Notes under the pieces: generated by a model
What the model saw: the letters and a program-made list of their open reading frames with translations, nothing else
Told to the model about the DNA's origin: nothing
The model's database searches: none
Assembly (NCBI GenBank): GCA_037043015.1
Contig: CM073325.1
Coordinates: 10,395,001-10,459,000, forward strand
Direction: 5' to 3'
DNA length: 64,000 nt
DNA from: Bryum argenteum
Lineage: Eukaryota; Streptophyta; Bryopsida; Bryales; Bryaceae
Program-made: the position numbers and the translations under genes
Shown: positions 37,605-48,383 of the stretch, piece after piece
Layout of the letters: the number at the start of each line of letters is the position of its first letter
How positions within the stretch are numbered: position 1 is the first letter of the stretch

Positions 37605-40040
37605 TTACATACGGAAAAAGCGGTCGGTTTGATACGACTTCAGCACTTCTTCTTCAAGAGAAGAGCGAGCTATTTTGATGTCTTCTCCTATCCTCGTCAC
37701 CAATGCATCTGGAAGCAAGTAACCCATTAGTAAACGCAAGTATGAACTTGAACACGAGGATGACAAATGATAGTGAGAAGAGACTGACCTAAGGAGCTGA
37801 ACTTCATTTCAGATCGGATGAATCCAAGAACTACGATAGCGGCATCCTTGCCATAGAAGTCGCCTTCGTAATCGTGTAGAATATGCACTTCCTGCAACAA
37901 ACAAAGAGGATAGCATAAGACAATCTTTGAAGGCTCAAATCGCACTCATTATTCTGCTCACAAGGCAGCTAACTTACCACGGTAGTTGCATCACTGTCGG
38001 CGAAAGTGGGACGATTTCCGATGTTCATGACCATCTTGTGAACACCAGCATCTAAACCTTCTCCTCTCACTTGCACCCATCCAAAATAGACACCCTTGGG
38101 AAGCTCCCGTACTTCCTTGGGAAGCTCTTCAGGATCAAGATTTGCTGATTCAAGAACCATACGTGTAAGCCTTCCGGAACAATGCACAGAAGGAAAAGCA
38201 CGAACATCTTACAAAGTAGTTTGTATACCTGTAGGTATGCCCATTTGCTTGCTTCCACGGCCAAATCCAGTCACCACCTTCGCCGAAGCATAAAGAGGAA
38301 AGTCACCAATATCTGCTCTTGAAGCACGAGGCCATGCAAATTAGCTCAATATCCACCCAAGCCTTTGTAGAGAAAAATTCAAAGAGAAATAGCTTCGACT
38401 TCGTGCGGGCGCACCTTCATAGTTGACCTCTTTCGGTGTTTCACTAGGAGATTCGTTGACCTGTAAGAACAGAGCTTGTCACTTTCAGCATAGTGTTGGA
38501 TTGAAAACGTCGCATGCAATCTGAAAAGCACCAGCAACGAAGATCACCTCAAGAGCAACAAGATATGCCGAAGAATCGCTCTGAAAGCTAATGAAGTCCA
38601 GTGGCAAATTGTTGATCATGCTTTGGAGCTCCTCAAGCTCAGGAAGGTCGCGAAGAAGAATATGCGGATATAATTCTCGATATGGTGCTAAGAAATCGTT
38701 CCCACGGCTTTGATTTATCACCACTCTTGCTCCTGCCAATTCAATCTGTTAGGTAAGTCCACTGCCAAACCGCTCAGAACCTTACATTGAAGCTTACAAT
38801 CTCCTTAAATGATAGCAGTTAAGAGCAGCAATGAATGCAGGAGCTACCCGTTCTACAGCGGCTGATGACAGACTCGAATAAGGTGGACGCAGAGAAGGCC
38901 ATGGCAGGCGAGTGACCAAGAAAAACAGCATCATACGTGCCCCAAGAGTGAGGAAGCTTTTCCAAGTTTCCATGCCAACAACGGATCTCATCGTCCGCGG
39001 CCTTGATGCTCGCTAGCTCCAACAGGGACCAGTGTGCCACCACCGTGTCGCATCCCAAGCTCCTCAGCAATGGGACTAGAGAGACACTTCCTGGCCCCAC
39101 CAAGGCAGTGGATCTGAGAGGGGATTATCTTCACATCCGTGAAACAAACCATAACCTCTCACTAAGCATAACAATGTCTAGCCATTTCAAAATATCGTAG
39201 CTTGTTTCTTATACTTACATCAATTTCCTTTTTCTACAGCCCTCGACCTTCCTTACATTGTATCTTTAGACGAAGAATAAGAGGTCCGTCAAAGCTTGTA
39301 AACAATCTCAAAATCACCTTACGGAATCCTAAGCACTTTGGAAAGTAAGGAAGTGCGTTCTGCTCAAACCTGCCAATCGCGAAGTCTGACATACCCTTTT
39401 TCCACTATGCCTGCAGCAACGACCTTCTTGATCCAGTCAGCCGGGTCGTTCTTCGCCTCGAAAAGCTCCCCGGTGTCATCAAAGAAGCTCTCAAGTATCT
39501 GGCTGTGCTCAACCTGCCCTGCCTTTGACGATGCAGAGACGGAACTGGCAACAAAATGCAGCTTTCTTCTTGTCTGAAATCATAAACCGAGGGCGTGCGA
39601 GGGGAAAATTAATCACTTCAGCATTCCAGCAAATCACGAGACATGCAACTGCAGAAAACAAGGATAATCCTCCAGTTCTAGGAAATTGTCGAGAATGATT
39701 CATCTTCTCTTGCAATACCCTGATTCTAATCCGATGCCTACAATTCAAATTTTCCTCCAACGCATATTTCGAATTCAATGCTCTTATATTCTTAATCTGG
39801 TACAAGTGGAGAACTCCAGCTCCGAATAGCTCTAATTGCTAGCAGAAAAGATAACATGGAATGGCAAGATCTTAAGGGCACCTTAAGGCCAAGAGCATCG
39901 AATTTTCCAGCTGCGGCTCCACTCCACGATTGTCGCCCGTGCGGCTTCTTCAGATTGGAGGTGAGATTGCGTCGGAAAGGAGCCTGCAAAGAGGCGGAAG
40001 CTGGCGATGGCGACAGGAGAAGCGCGATGCGAGAAGCCAT
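37605..40040 (-). CDS. Methyltransferase-like domain fused to riboflavin kinase
   Basis: Nine exons, 40040-39882, 39573-39395, 39113-38848, 38732-38548, 38460-38415, 38312-38229, 38144-37978, 37891-37789, 37708-37605, close in phase to 430 aa. N-terminus MASRIALLLSPSPASASLQA is a plastid/mitochondrial transit-type peptide. Residues about 80-265 resemble a plant/cyanobacterial SAM-methyltransferase-like family (GPGSVSLVPLLRSLGC, LEKLPHSWGTYDAVFLGHSP, ARVVI and DLPELEELQSMINNLPLDF), with a degenerate SAM glycine loop. Residues about 285-430 are a complete riboflavin kinase: VVTGFGRGSKQMGIPTANL (ATP loop and conserved PTAN), GVYFGWVQV, HKMVMNIGNRPTF, EVHILHDYEGDFYG (catalytic Glu region) and FIRSEMKFSSLDALV. 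RFK makes FMN from riboflavin and ATP. A 16-residue Glu/Pro linker exon connects the halves. Arabidopsis instead fuses RFK to a HAD FMN phosphatase. For exon 2 the donor gtatgtca (39394) was chosen because only it restores phase. Confidence 0.85.
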
Positions 40041-40899
40041 TGTCCCGGACCATCAATGGAGGCTTCACAGCTTCGCGGCCTACACAAGCAATGCGCCACG
40101 GGCGTTCGAGATTTTGAGCTGCCCGGAGAGTGGCTGCCCGCAAGGAAAACTTTGAGCAGGCCAGAAACAATGACACCGCAATGGCGATTTCAAAGTAAAT
40201 CATAGCTAATTTCTTTTTCTCCGTGAATGATCAATTCGAATTACTAATATCGTCAAACTCATATGACAGGCCATAGGTATTGTAGTATTTCTTTTATTTC
40301 ACCTCCGGCCCTATGAAGCTCAAATTTTTACCAAAGTAAATGATAGCAATTATTTAATGACTTGTTGGGATAAGAAATGACGAGGTGCAATTTGAGGGTT
40401 TAGTAGTGGAGAAAGAAATTTGATGAATTGTTGTCATTGATCCTTGATAATGATCTAATTGACCTTTGAGATTAGGTTGTAAGTTTGAACTATCATCAAC
40501 TGTAAATGTCTTCATGTATTAAGAGTGAAAGTAGAGGCACAAATGTGAACTATTGCATTATTCGGAATAGAACTCATGACCTCAGCATGAGTCATGAGCC
40601 TGAGCCATGATATTAAAATCTATGGTATTTTCTTTTTAGAAATTTCTTATTATTTAATTTCAAGGTGAATATTGGCTTACTAAAATTTATCATTCAATTC
40701 TAAAATGGGTGTATGCAATAATTCCATGGTTGGAATTTTATAGAGATTTGCATCTACATATCCAAGTGTGAAATGTACAAAAATCAAAATGCATGTTGAG
40801 CTCCCCTTCACAACTTGTCAATAAGTTAATTACACACATTTTGTTCAAGGTTAACCTTTCAACCAAACCAAAGTGAAGCCTATCGTACTCAAGTCTCTT
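40041..40899. other. Intergenic within copy A, methyltransferase-RFK promoter side
   Basis: AT-rich upstream region of the minus-strand methyltransferase-RFK gene. No coding signal. A near-identical counterpart lies at about 46175-47105, with one extra stretch of about 60 bases near 46470-46560 in copy B. Confidence 0.6.
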
Positions 40900-41690
40900 T
40901 CTTCCCACCCACAAGGCGACACAAGTGCAATCTTTTCTTTTCAAGCAACATTGCACCCCAAGTGTTTCCTCCTACAAATATAGGTAACCTACACGTAATC
41001 ATTTCCTCCTCTGAACGGTGCCGCGTAAGCGTAACCCTTTCCTTTTGCCTACATTGCCGCACAAACGCTTCCTCCAACGGACGTGGCGCCCAAGTGCTAT
41101 CATTTTGTTTTGCTTGGCGGTGCATGAGTGCATTTCTTTCGTTGTGCGAATGGTGGCGGCTGAGCGCATTCTTCTCCTTCTTGTCAATTGTATCAGGTGA
41201 GTACAATCTTCTCACATTTTGTCTCTTGAGCGCAACCATTTCCTTCTGTCAAGGTGTTAGTTGTGCGCAATCATTTTTTCTCCCAAGTATTTGGCTCAGC
41301 GACCCTTTTCCAATACGAGCGTAGCTGCAGATGAGCAAACCTTTCCGGTTGCCTAAGCGCAATCCTTTTGTTTTGCTAACGTTACGTGAGCACATTTACT
41401 TACCTCTGCAATTCATGTTCGTTGGGCGCAATCTTCTCCTTCTTACCACCCGTGCAGAGCGATTGGTATCACGTGAGCACAACCTTCTTTTCATGTATCG
41501 TGAGCGCAACCCTTTTGCTTTGTCAAAGGTGTCAGTCGAGAGCAATCTTTTTCTTGGAGAAGGGTCTGGCTCTGTGTGGCCCTTTCCCTCAAGCATAGTT
41601 AAGCGTAGTTTCCAAAGTGCAAACCTTTCCTTTCACCACCAACGTAGTTGCCCAAACCCAAGCCCTTCCTTCCACAAACATGGGTAGCCC
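40900..41690. repeat. Degenerate minisatellite (agcgcaat-ctttt type), copy A
   Basis: Many diverged units of roughly 30-40 bases share a core like (t)gagcgcaatc followed by a pyrimidine run (cttttctttt, cttctccttctt, ccttttgtttt) and a variable GC-richer tail. At least a dozen cores can be picked out. Long open frames on both strands here are a by-product of this repetition. Confidence 0.75.
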
Positions 41691-42228
41691 AAGCACAGCC
41701 CAATAGTTACTAATGATCTTTTCGGTAGTTGTGTATTTTTTCTTTTCTTGAAGCAATTTGTCCATCCACTCTGTGACCAATACGTACACAAGCATTTGCT
41801 ACATTAGGAAAAAAAAAAAAAAAAACATAGATCAAATGTCACTTAGAAATTAAGAGATTTTGTATAATTAAGAGTATAAGAGGATTTGTGACATTTACCT
41901 ATTAGACAGATTTCAAGGCGGTTCTTTGTTCGCATCCTACTCTTCAGACTCGCAACACTCCCCCTCCGGCCATAGCCACTTATCTGAATGAGCACCTATG
42001 GTTGACAAACCACTTGTGACCGAACACCAAGTATTTCAAAATATCAAGGTAAGTCTCTTATTCCCTCATATATACCGTACTTTATGAACTCGAGTTATTT
42101 TATTGTTGCACTTTTTTCTCCCAATCGAATCTTCACTTACAATGTGCTTCTATTGATGTCATCTGCTCGCTCCCTGGCAACCTCTATTGATCCGAAAGTA
42201 ATTACCAATTGCGAACCCAAAGGCAAAG

Positions 42229-43556
42229 ATGGACGATATCCAACCCTTGGAGACAGTTGAGACCTCTCCAAATGGGTCAATCCGCATCAGCGATGACGAA
42301 GAGATAGAGGGGAGCGAACTTCCATCTCTGGAGATGGGTGGTGCATCAGTGATTCCCATTTCTATTGGCGGAGATGGCGGGGCACAAAAGGAAGAGACTA
42401 CGATTGACGACTCTGCTCTTCTACAAAATGGAAATTGCAGGTGCATTATTCTTTCACAAGATGCATTCATTTCAAGTTGTTCGTGTCACCGATAGTTCTA
42501 CTACACATATGACAACTATCCTCATCGTTGTATTCTTTTAAATAATTTGGTGCTCATGATGCAAAATGTATTAATAGCTCTATATGATTATTCTGTCACA
42601 TGATTTGTTATGCTCCACCTTAAGCATCCACAAAGAGATCCGGTCCTTGAGCAAGGTTGTCATTGTATCAACGAACTCCGCTTTGGCCACCAATCATGCC
42701 TTACGGCATGGTTTGTAAGACGAGTTCTTACAGATGGAATCTTAGATTGCGGAATATGCAGGTAACAACCTACCTCATTGGATTTCAATTTCAATATCAT
42801 TGTAAAGTCAATAAGTTTATTGTAAGAAACAATAGCTCATAAAATGTGGGCACTTGTTCCAGGAGTCCCCTCGCAGCACATCTTGAAGCAATTGTGATCA
42901 CCAACCTTCGAGAAGTACTCTTGCCATTTCAACCTCAAGGCATTCCATGCGTGATACTCTTGCTTCAAGTTCCACCCGAGGAACTAGATCATTTGGATGT
43001 GCCACTAGCAACTCCTCATTTCAATCAACTTTCATATAATGCCATGGTTGGAGTGTTAGCTTCTTTTGAGAGGCAGGTTGCATTCCATCGACGTGAAGCG
43101 GTACAGCGGACTGAGGATCTCATGTACTCCCTTCGTGAAGGGCCATTTCGGGCGGAGGAGTTGCAAGCTCGAGTTCGACGGGTTAGTGAGCTTCGTAATG
43201 AAGTCGTTGGTGGTTCAACGCAAGATGTACACTTTTGTATAGAGAATGAAGACATGGAGTTGGAGGTACTACGAGAAGGACCCATCTATCGAGTTGAAGT
43301 CGATGGTGACATTCTGAGCGGGGAGCAACTCGAGAGCTTGCTTGATGAGCTTTCTCTCCACATGGACCTCCTTGCTGCAGATACAAGAGGAGACCTTGTG
43401 TTTATGCCGACTGCGATGCACAATGCGGTTCTACACAACTCTTCCACAGCTCCTAGTGGAGATGTGGCTCAAGAAGCAACACCTACTCACCGACAATACA
43501 CATATGCCACATTCAAACTTTTTATACTTCATGATGTAACTCTTTACACTTATTGA
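42229..43556 (+). CDS. RING-variant-like zinc-finger protein, intact copy A
   Basis: Three exons, 42229-42440, 42636-42761 and 42863-43556, join in phase to 343 aa. The N-terminus is acidic (MDDIQPLETVETSPNGSIRI). Across the exon 1-3 joints runs GCHC-x7-H-x2-C-x16-C-x2-C (GCHCINELRFGHQSC ... DCGIC), which fits the C-x-C, H-x2-C and C-x2-C part of the RING-CH (MARCH) finger; of the expected first C-x2-C pair only one Cys (NGNCR) is visible. The remaining 230 residues (REVLLPFQPQGIPCVI, then a charged helical region about FERQVAFHRREAVQ and VRRVSELRNEV) are unlike any family I know, and there is no obvious membrane segment. A strong donor after a 17-codon ATG frame (41999-42049) may mark an extra leader or coding exon. 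Probable ubiquitin-ligase role is inferred from the finger alone. Confidence 0.65.
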
Positions 43557-44715
43557 GACTACCATGTGCTGCTAGGGATTTGACAATATCATCTGTGTAT
43601 AGCTTGTAATCTCAGACAATGTAATAAGTACTCTCAGAAGGCAATGATGTCTTCTCTTCATTTGTTGTTTATGATGACAATCATATTGCATTTGGTGTGA
43701 GTATATTTGCTTTCTCCCAATTTTAAGATGCTTATAGTTTCAAAGCGTGAGAATGTATAATTATTGTTCGTATAGATTTGATTGTTTCAGTATTTAAATT
43801 GTGATATGTTGCAATTCTCTTCATTTCTAGAGTTGCAATTCTTTATGTTACAGTCCTCTCCTGGCACTGATTGAGAACTACGTTATAACTTAAAGTGGTT
43901 TTCAGAAGTTTAATTGCAAGCATTTTTTGTTTAATATGAAGTCAACACCTCTCTCGTTTGATTCAATCTTACTAGCACTTCTTAGAAACAAAGACGAAGA
44001 AGGTTTTAGCACACGAATCTGGTATTCTTTAGCTTGTATGAATTCTATTCTATAGAAGATGTTAAAAGGTAAGTTAGCATCATTTAATCATTTATTCATG
44101 TATAATCTCTGATGATTACTTGAAGAAGGTAAACATACTTACCTTAAAGAAATCAAAGGAATGTGTTAGAGTGTTTTGTATCGTTCAAAATGACTTTCTA
44201 GACATAGTGTGGCTGATTCTCGGAGTTCTCCTCTGACTTAGATGCAACGAGGGTGTTTTCGTAAAACTTATCCTCTCTACTTGACAAGCGATATATAGAA
44301 ATTTTGAAACATTCACAAACGGTCTCATCTATCATCATGTTGTAGAAAGTAAACAAAGGAGGAGTGACCTAAGTCCAAATAAATCCCTTTTAACCTCTTG
44401 AAACTCAACGAATGAATTTTTTTTGATGACAATCCTACAAAAAGAATATTGTTTGGATAGGAGAACATCCCTATGTTATAAAATTTCAAAGTTCATTCCC
44501 ATCATGCCCAAACTATGCCTTTTGATACATAATATTAGGACATGGACCTTTACTAAGAATAATCCTTCTACACAAACATCCTTCTTATGAGTAGGAACGC
44601 AAGTAATGACTAAACCAAGGTAATTTGGTGCCCTAGAACAAGAAATCAGGACTTTAAATATTTTTCTTCAATGTGAAAGAGAATAGCGAAATGCTTCGTA
44701 GCGAGCATGTAATAA
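43557..44715. other. 3' flank of copy A
   Basis: AT-rich, no gene. Identity to copy B looks almost complete to about 44200 and clearly lower between 44200 and 44715, after which the two copies no longer align. Confidence 0.6.
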
Positions 44716-45651
44716 AAATCAGAGTAAATGACTTTAAGATAACAACACATGGGATCCCTCGACCAATCTCCTAATCTCTATCTAAATTGTACACAACAAA
44801 GCACAATTCCGCATGCGCAAGTACCTGAATTCAACAGTAAAAGTAATCAACTACTGAGACAAAAAATTAGCTAGTGTATCAATTGGTTCTAGCATACACG
44901 TATTCACAGTTTTAGTAACTTTGATAACTTTGGGTTGCTACGATCAGCATTCCGATTGCTGTGCCCGGAATGTACTGTTGAATAAGCACCGAGTTATCCC
45001 GCCTCGTTTGGCAGCTCTTCTACAGAATCATGGCATAACACCTTCTGGCTAAACCCGGAATCCTCACGCAGCCGTTGGCTCAGCACAGAGCGAACTATTC
45101 TTTCGCCTTTTACTAAAGAATACCGTGCGCTGGGTACAATCACCGGCATAGCCCATTTTTTGGACTGCTCCTCACGGAGCCCAACCATTCGAAAACAAAA
45201 ACTGAACTTTCATGCCTGCAGACCCACTCTTTCTTAACCTGCTGTTCCCTACTCGAGTCCTCATGTGAACATGTAGGAAGCGTACAGTAAACCTCTAACA
45301 ATATAAACGCCAATGCGGAAAGCAAGAGCGCAGATGTAGGAAAGTCGAGAATCAAGCAGTAATTACATCAACACGTTCCATCCTCCTTTGTGTTCACTTG
45401 ACAACTTCCATCTCGTTGCCTGCTCGTGTGCGTCGTTCTTTCCCAGTAGGATTTTAGTAAGCGTTAATAGACATTCATGGATTCAAAACCATCTGTATCA
45501 TGTGATTTTCAATGATATATTTTGATGTGAGAAAGAAGGTCATTCTGGAGTGCAAGAACTTTGGTGCGGGGTACTCCATTATACAAGGGTTGCCTTTCAG
45601 AACTGGTGGCCTCCACAGGACATCAACGGATAGCTGAATTCAAAAGACACT
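44716..45651. other. Unique spacer between duplicated copies
   Basis: About 0.94 kb not shared with either copy. It holds two overlapping minus-strand frames (45355-45140 and 45188-44994) described separately. The remaining sequence shows nothing. Confidence 0.5.
44994..45355 (-). other. Possible small secreted protein, frame broken
   Basis: The frame from 45355 starts MILDFPTSALLLSALAFILL, a convincing signal-peptide shape, and continues CTLPTCSHEDSSREQQ. Another frame (45188-44994) reads MPVIVPSARYSLVKGERI, then a charged stretch to a stop. The two overlap in different frames. No GT-AG pair of normal length joins them cleanly, so this may be a frameshifted gene, a chance frame, or a gene with an intron I did not resolve. 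No homologue recognised. Confidence 0.25.
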
Positions 45652-46174
45652 GGCTGTGCTCAATCTGCCCTGCCTTTGACGATGCAGAGACGGACCTGGC
45701 AAGTAAATGCAGCTTTCTTCTTGTCTGAAATCATAAACCGAGGGCGTGCGAGGGGAGAAATAATCACCTCGACATTCCAGCAGATCACGAGACATGCAAC
45801 TGCAGTAAACGAGGATAATCCTTCTGTTCTACGAAATTTTCGAGAATGATTCATCTTCTCTTGCAATACCCCGATTCTAATCCGATGCCTATAATTCAAA
45901 TTCTCCTCCAACGCATATTTCGAATTCGATTCTCTAGTATTCTTAATCTGCAACAAGTGGAGAATTCCAGCTTGGAATAACTCTGATTGCTAGCAGAAAT
46001 GATAACATGGAGTGGCAAGATCTTAAGGGCATCGAACTTTCCAACTGCGGCTCCACTTCATGATTGTCGCCCGTGAGGCTTCTTCAGATTGGAGGTGAGA
46101 TTGCGTCGAAAAGGAGCCTGCAAAGAGGCGGAAGCTGGCGATGGCGACAGGAGAAGCGCGATGTGAGAAGCCAT
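45652..46174 (-). pseudogene. Truncated 5' copy of the methyltransferase-RFK gene
   Basis: Equivalent of exon 1, intron 1 and part of exon 2 of the gene at 37605-40040. The start codon is kept (46174) and the first 38 codons are very similar. Codon 39, TGG in the intact gene, is TGA here (46060-46058), and about ten bases around the exon 1 donor are missing. The rest of the gene was never part of the duplication. No functional product is expected, although the promoter was copied with it. Confidence 0.85.
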
Positions 46175-47104
46175 CGTCCCGGACCATCAATGGTGGCTTC
46201 ACAGCTTCGCGGCCTACACAAGCAATGCACCACAGGCGTCCGAGATTTTGGGCTGCCCAGAGAGTGGCTGCCCGCAGGGAAAACTTTGAGCAGGCCAGAA
46301 ACAATGGCGATTTCAAAGTATATCATGGCTAATTTCTTTCTCTCCGTAAACGACCAATTCGAATTACTACCGTGAAACTCATGACAGGCCATAGGTACTG
46401 TAGTATTTCTTTCTTTTCACCTCTGGCCCTGTAAAGCTCAAACTGTTACCAATTAAAAGTGAATGATAGCAATTAACTGATATTTAACTAATTATGGACT
46501 TATTTCGAACTTATGGACTTTTTGCAACTACTGAAGAACCTTGGATTGATTTATTATTTGATGCTTTGATTAGATAAGAAATGACGAGGTGCAATTTGAG
46601 TGTTTAGTAGTGGAGAAAGAAATTTGATGAATTGTTGTCATTGATCCTTGATAATGATCTAATTGACCTTTGAGATTAGAGTGTTAGTTTGAACTATCAT
46701 CAAATGTAAATGTCTTCATGTATTAAGAGTGAAAGTAGAGGCACTAATGTAAACTATTGCATTGTTCGGAATAGAACTCATGACCTTAGCATGAGTCATG
46801 AGCCCTGACCCATGATATTAAAATCTATGGTATTTTCTTTTTAGAAATTGCTCATTCATTTGCAAGGTGAATATTGGCTTATTAAAATTTATCAGTCAAT
46901 CCTAAAATGGGTGTATGCATTAATTCCATGGTTGGAATTTTATAGAGATTTGCATCTACATATCCAAGTGTGAAATGTACAAAAATCAAAATGCATGTTG
47001 AGCTCCCCTTCACAACTTGTCAATAAGTTAATTACACACATTTTGTTCAAGGTTAACCTTTCAACCAAACCAAAGTGAAGCCTATATCGTACTTGAGTCT
47101 CTTT

Positions 47105-47860
47105 CTTCCCACCCACAAGGCGACACAAGTGCAATCTTTTCTTTTCAAGCAACATTGCACCCCAAGTGTTTCCTCCTACAAATATAGGTAACCTACACGT
47201 AATCATTTCCTCCTCTGAACGGTGCCGCGTAAGCGTAACCCTTTCCTTTTGCCTACATTGCCGCACAAACGCTTCCTCCAACGGACGTGGCGCCCAAGTG
47301 CTATCATTTTGTTTTGCTTGGCGGTGCATGAGTGCATTTCTTTCGTTGTGCGAATGGTGGGGGCTGAGCGCATTCTTCTCCTTCTTGTCAATTGTATCAG
47401 GTGAGTACAATCTTCTCATTTTTTGTCTCTTGAGCGCAAACCTTTCCCTCTGTCAAGGTGTTAGTTGTGCGCAATCATTTTTTTCTCCCAAGTATTTGGC
47501 TCAGGAGCCCTTTTCCAATACGAGCGTAGCTCGTGATGAGGAAACCGTTCCGGGTGCACAAGCGCAGTCCTTTTGTTTTCCTGACGCTGCGTGAGCGCAC
47601 TCCTTCTGTTTTGTCGGTTGGGCGCAATCTTCTCTTTCTTACCAACCGTGGGAAGCGATTCGTAACGGTTGAGCACAATCTTCTTTTTATGCATCGTGAG
47701 GGCAACCCTTTCGCTCTATCAAAGGTGTCGGTTCTGGCTCTGTGTGGCCCTTTCCCTCTAATATAGTTAAGCGTAGTTGCCAAAGTGCAAACCTTTCCTT
47801 TCACCACCAACGTAGTTGCCCAAACCCAAGCCCTTCCTTCCACAAACATGGTAGCCCGAG
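47105..47860. repeat. Degenerate minisatellite, copy B
   Basis: Counterpart of 40900-41690. The first 300 bases are nearly identical to copy A; the later part has lost or rearranged several units, which shortens the array slightly. Confidence 0.75.
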
Positions 47861-48383
47861 GGCGGCCCAATAGTTACTAATGATCTTTTCGGTAGTTGTG
47901 TATTTTTTCTTTTCTTGAAGCAATTTGTCCATCTACTCTATGACCAATACATACACAAGCATTTGCTACATTAGCGAACAGAGACATAGATCAAGTGTCA
48001 ATTAGAAATTAAGTGTTTTCAGATCTTGTATAAGAGGATTTGTGACAATTACCTATTAATCAAGATTCTAGGGCGGTTCTTTGTTCGCATCCTACTCTTC
48101 AAAATCACAACACTCCCCCTCCGGCCATAGCCACTTATCTGAATGAGCACCTATGGTTGACAAACCACTTGTGACCGAACACCAAGTATTTCAAAATATC
48201 AAGGTAAGTCTCTTATTCCCTCATATATACCGTACTTTATGAACTCGAGTTATTTTATTGTTGCACTTTTTTCTCCCAATCGAATCTTCACTTACAATGT
48301 GCTTCTATTGATGTCATCTGCTCGCTCCCTGGCAACCTCTATTGATCCGAAAGTAATTACCAATTGCGAACCCAAAGGCAAAG

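Larger units (their letters stand above)
39500..44715. repeat. Segmental duplication, copy A
   Basis: About 5.2 kb from within exon 2 of the methyltransferase-RFK gene to about 44715 recurs at 45652-50872. The copy includes the 5' end and promoter of that gene, a degenerate minisatellite, and a RING-variant-like gene. Corresponding points are offset by 6134-6204 bases because of small indels. Both copies have the same orientation. Confidence 0.95.

Noticed and set aside
39117..39394. Apparent phase break between exons 2 and 3 of the methyltransferase-RFK gene, suggesting a micro-exon
   Set aside because: Using the donor gtatgtca at 39394 instead of the later gtttgagc site restores phase without a micro-exon.
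40889..41687. Several long overlapping frames on both strands at 40.9-41.7 kb, repeated at 46.9-47.9 kb
   Set aside because: They arise from a degenerate minisatellite; open frames occur on both strands at once and the products are low-complexity repeats.
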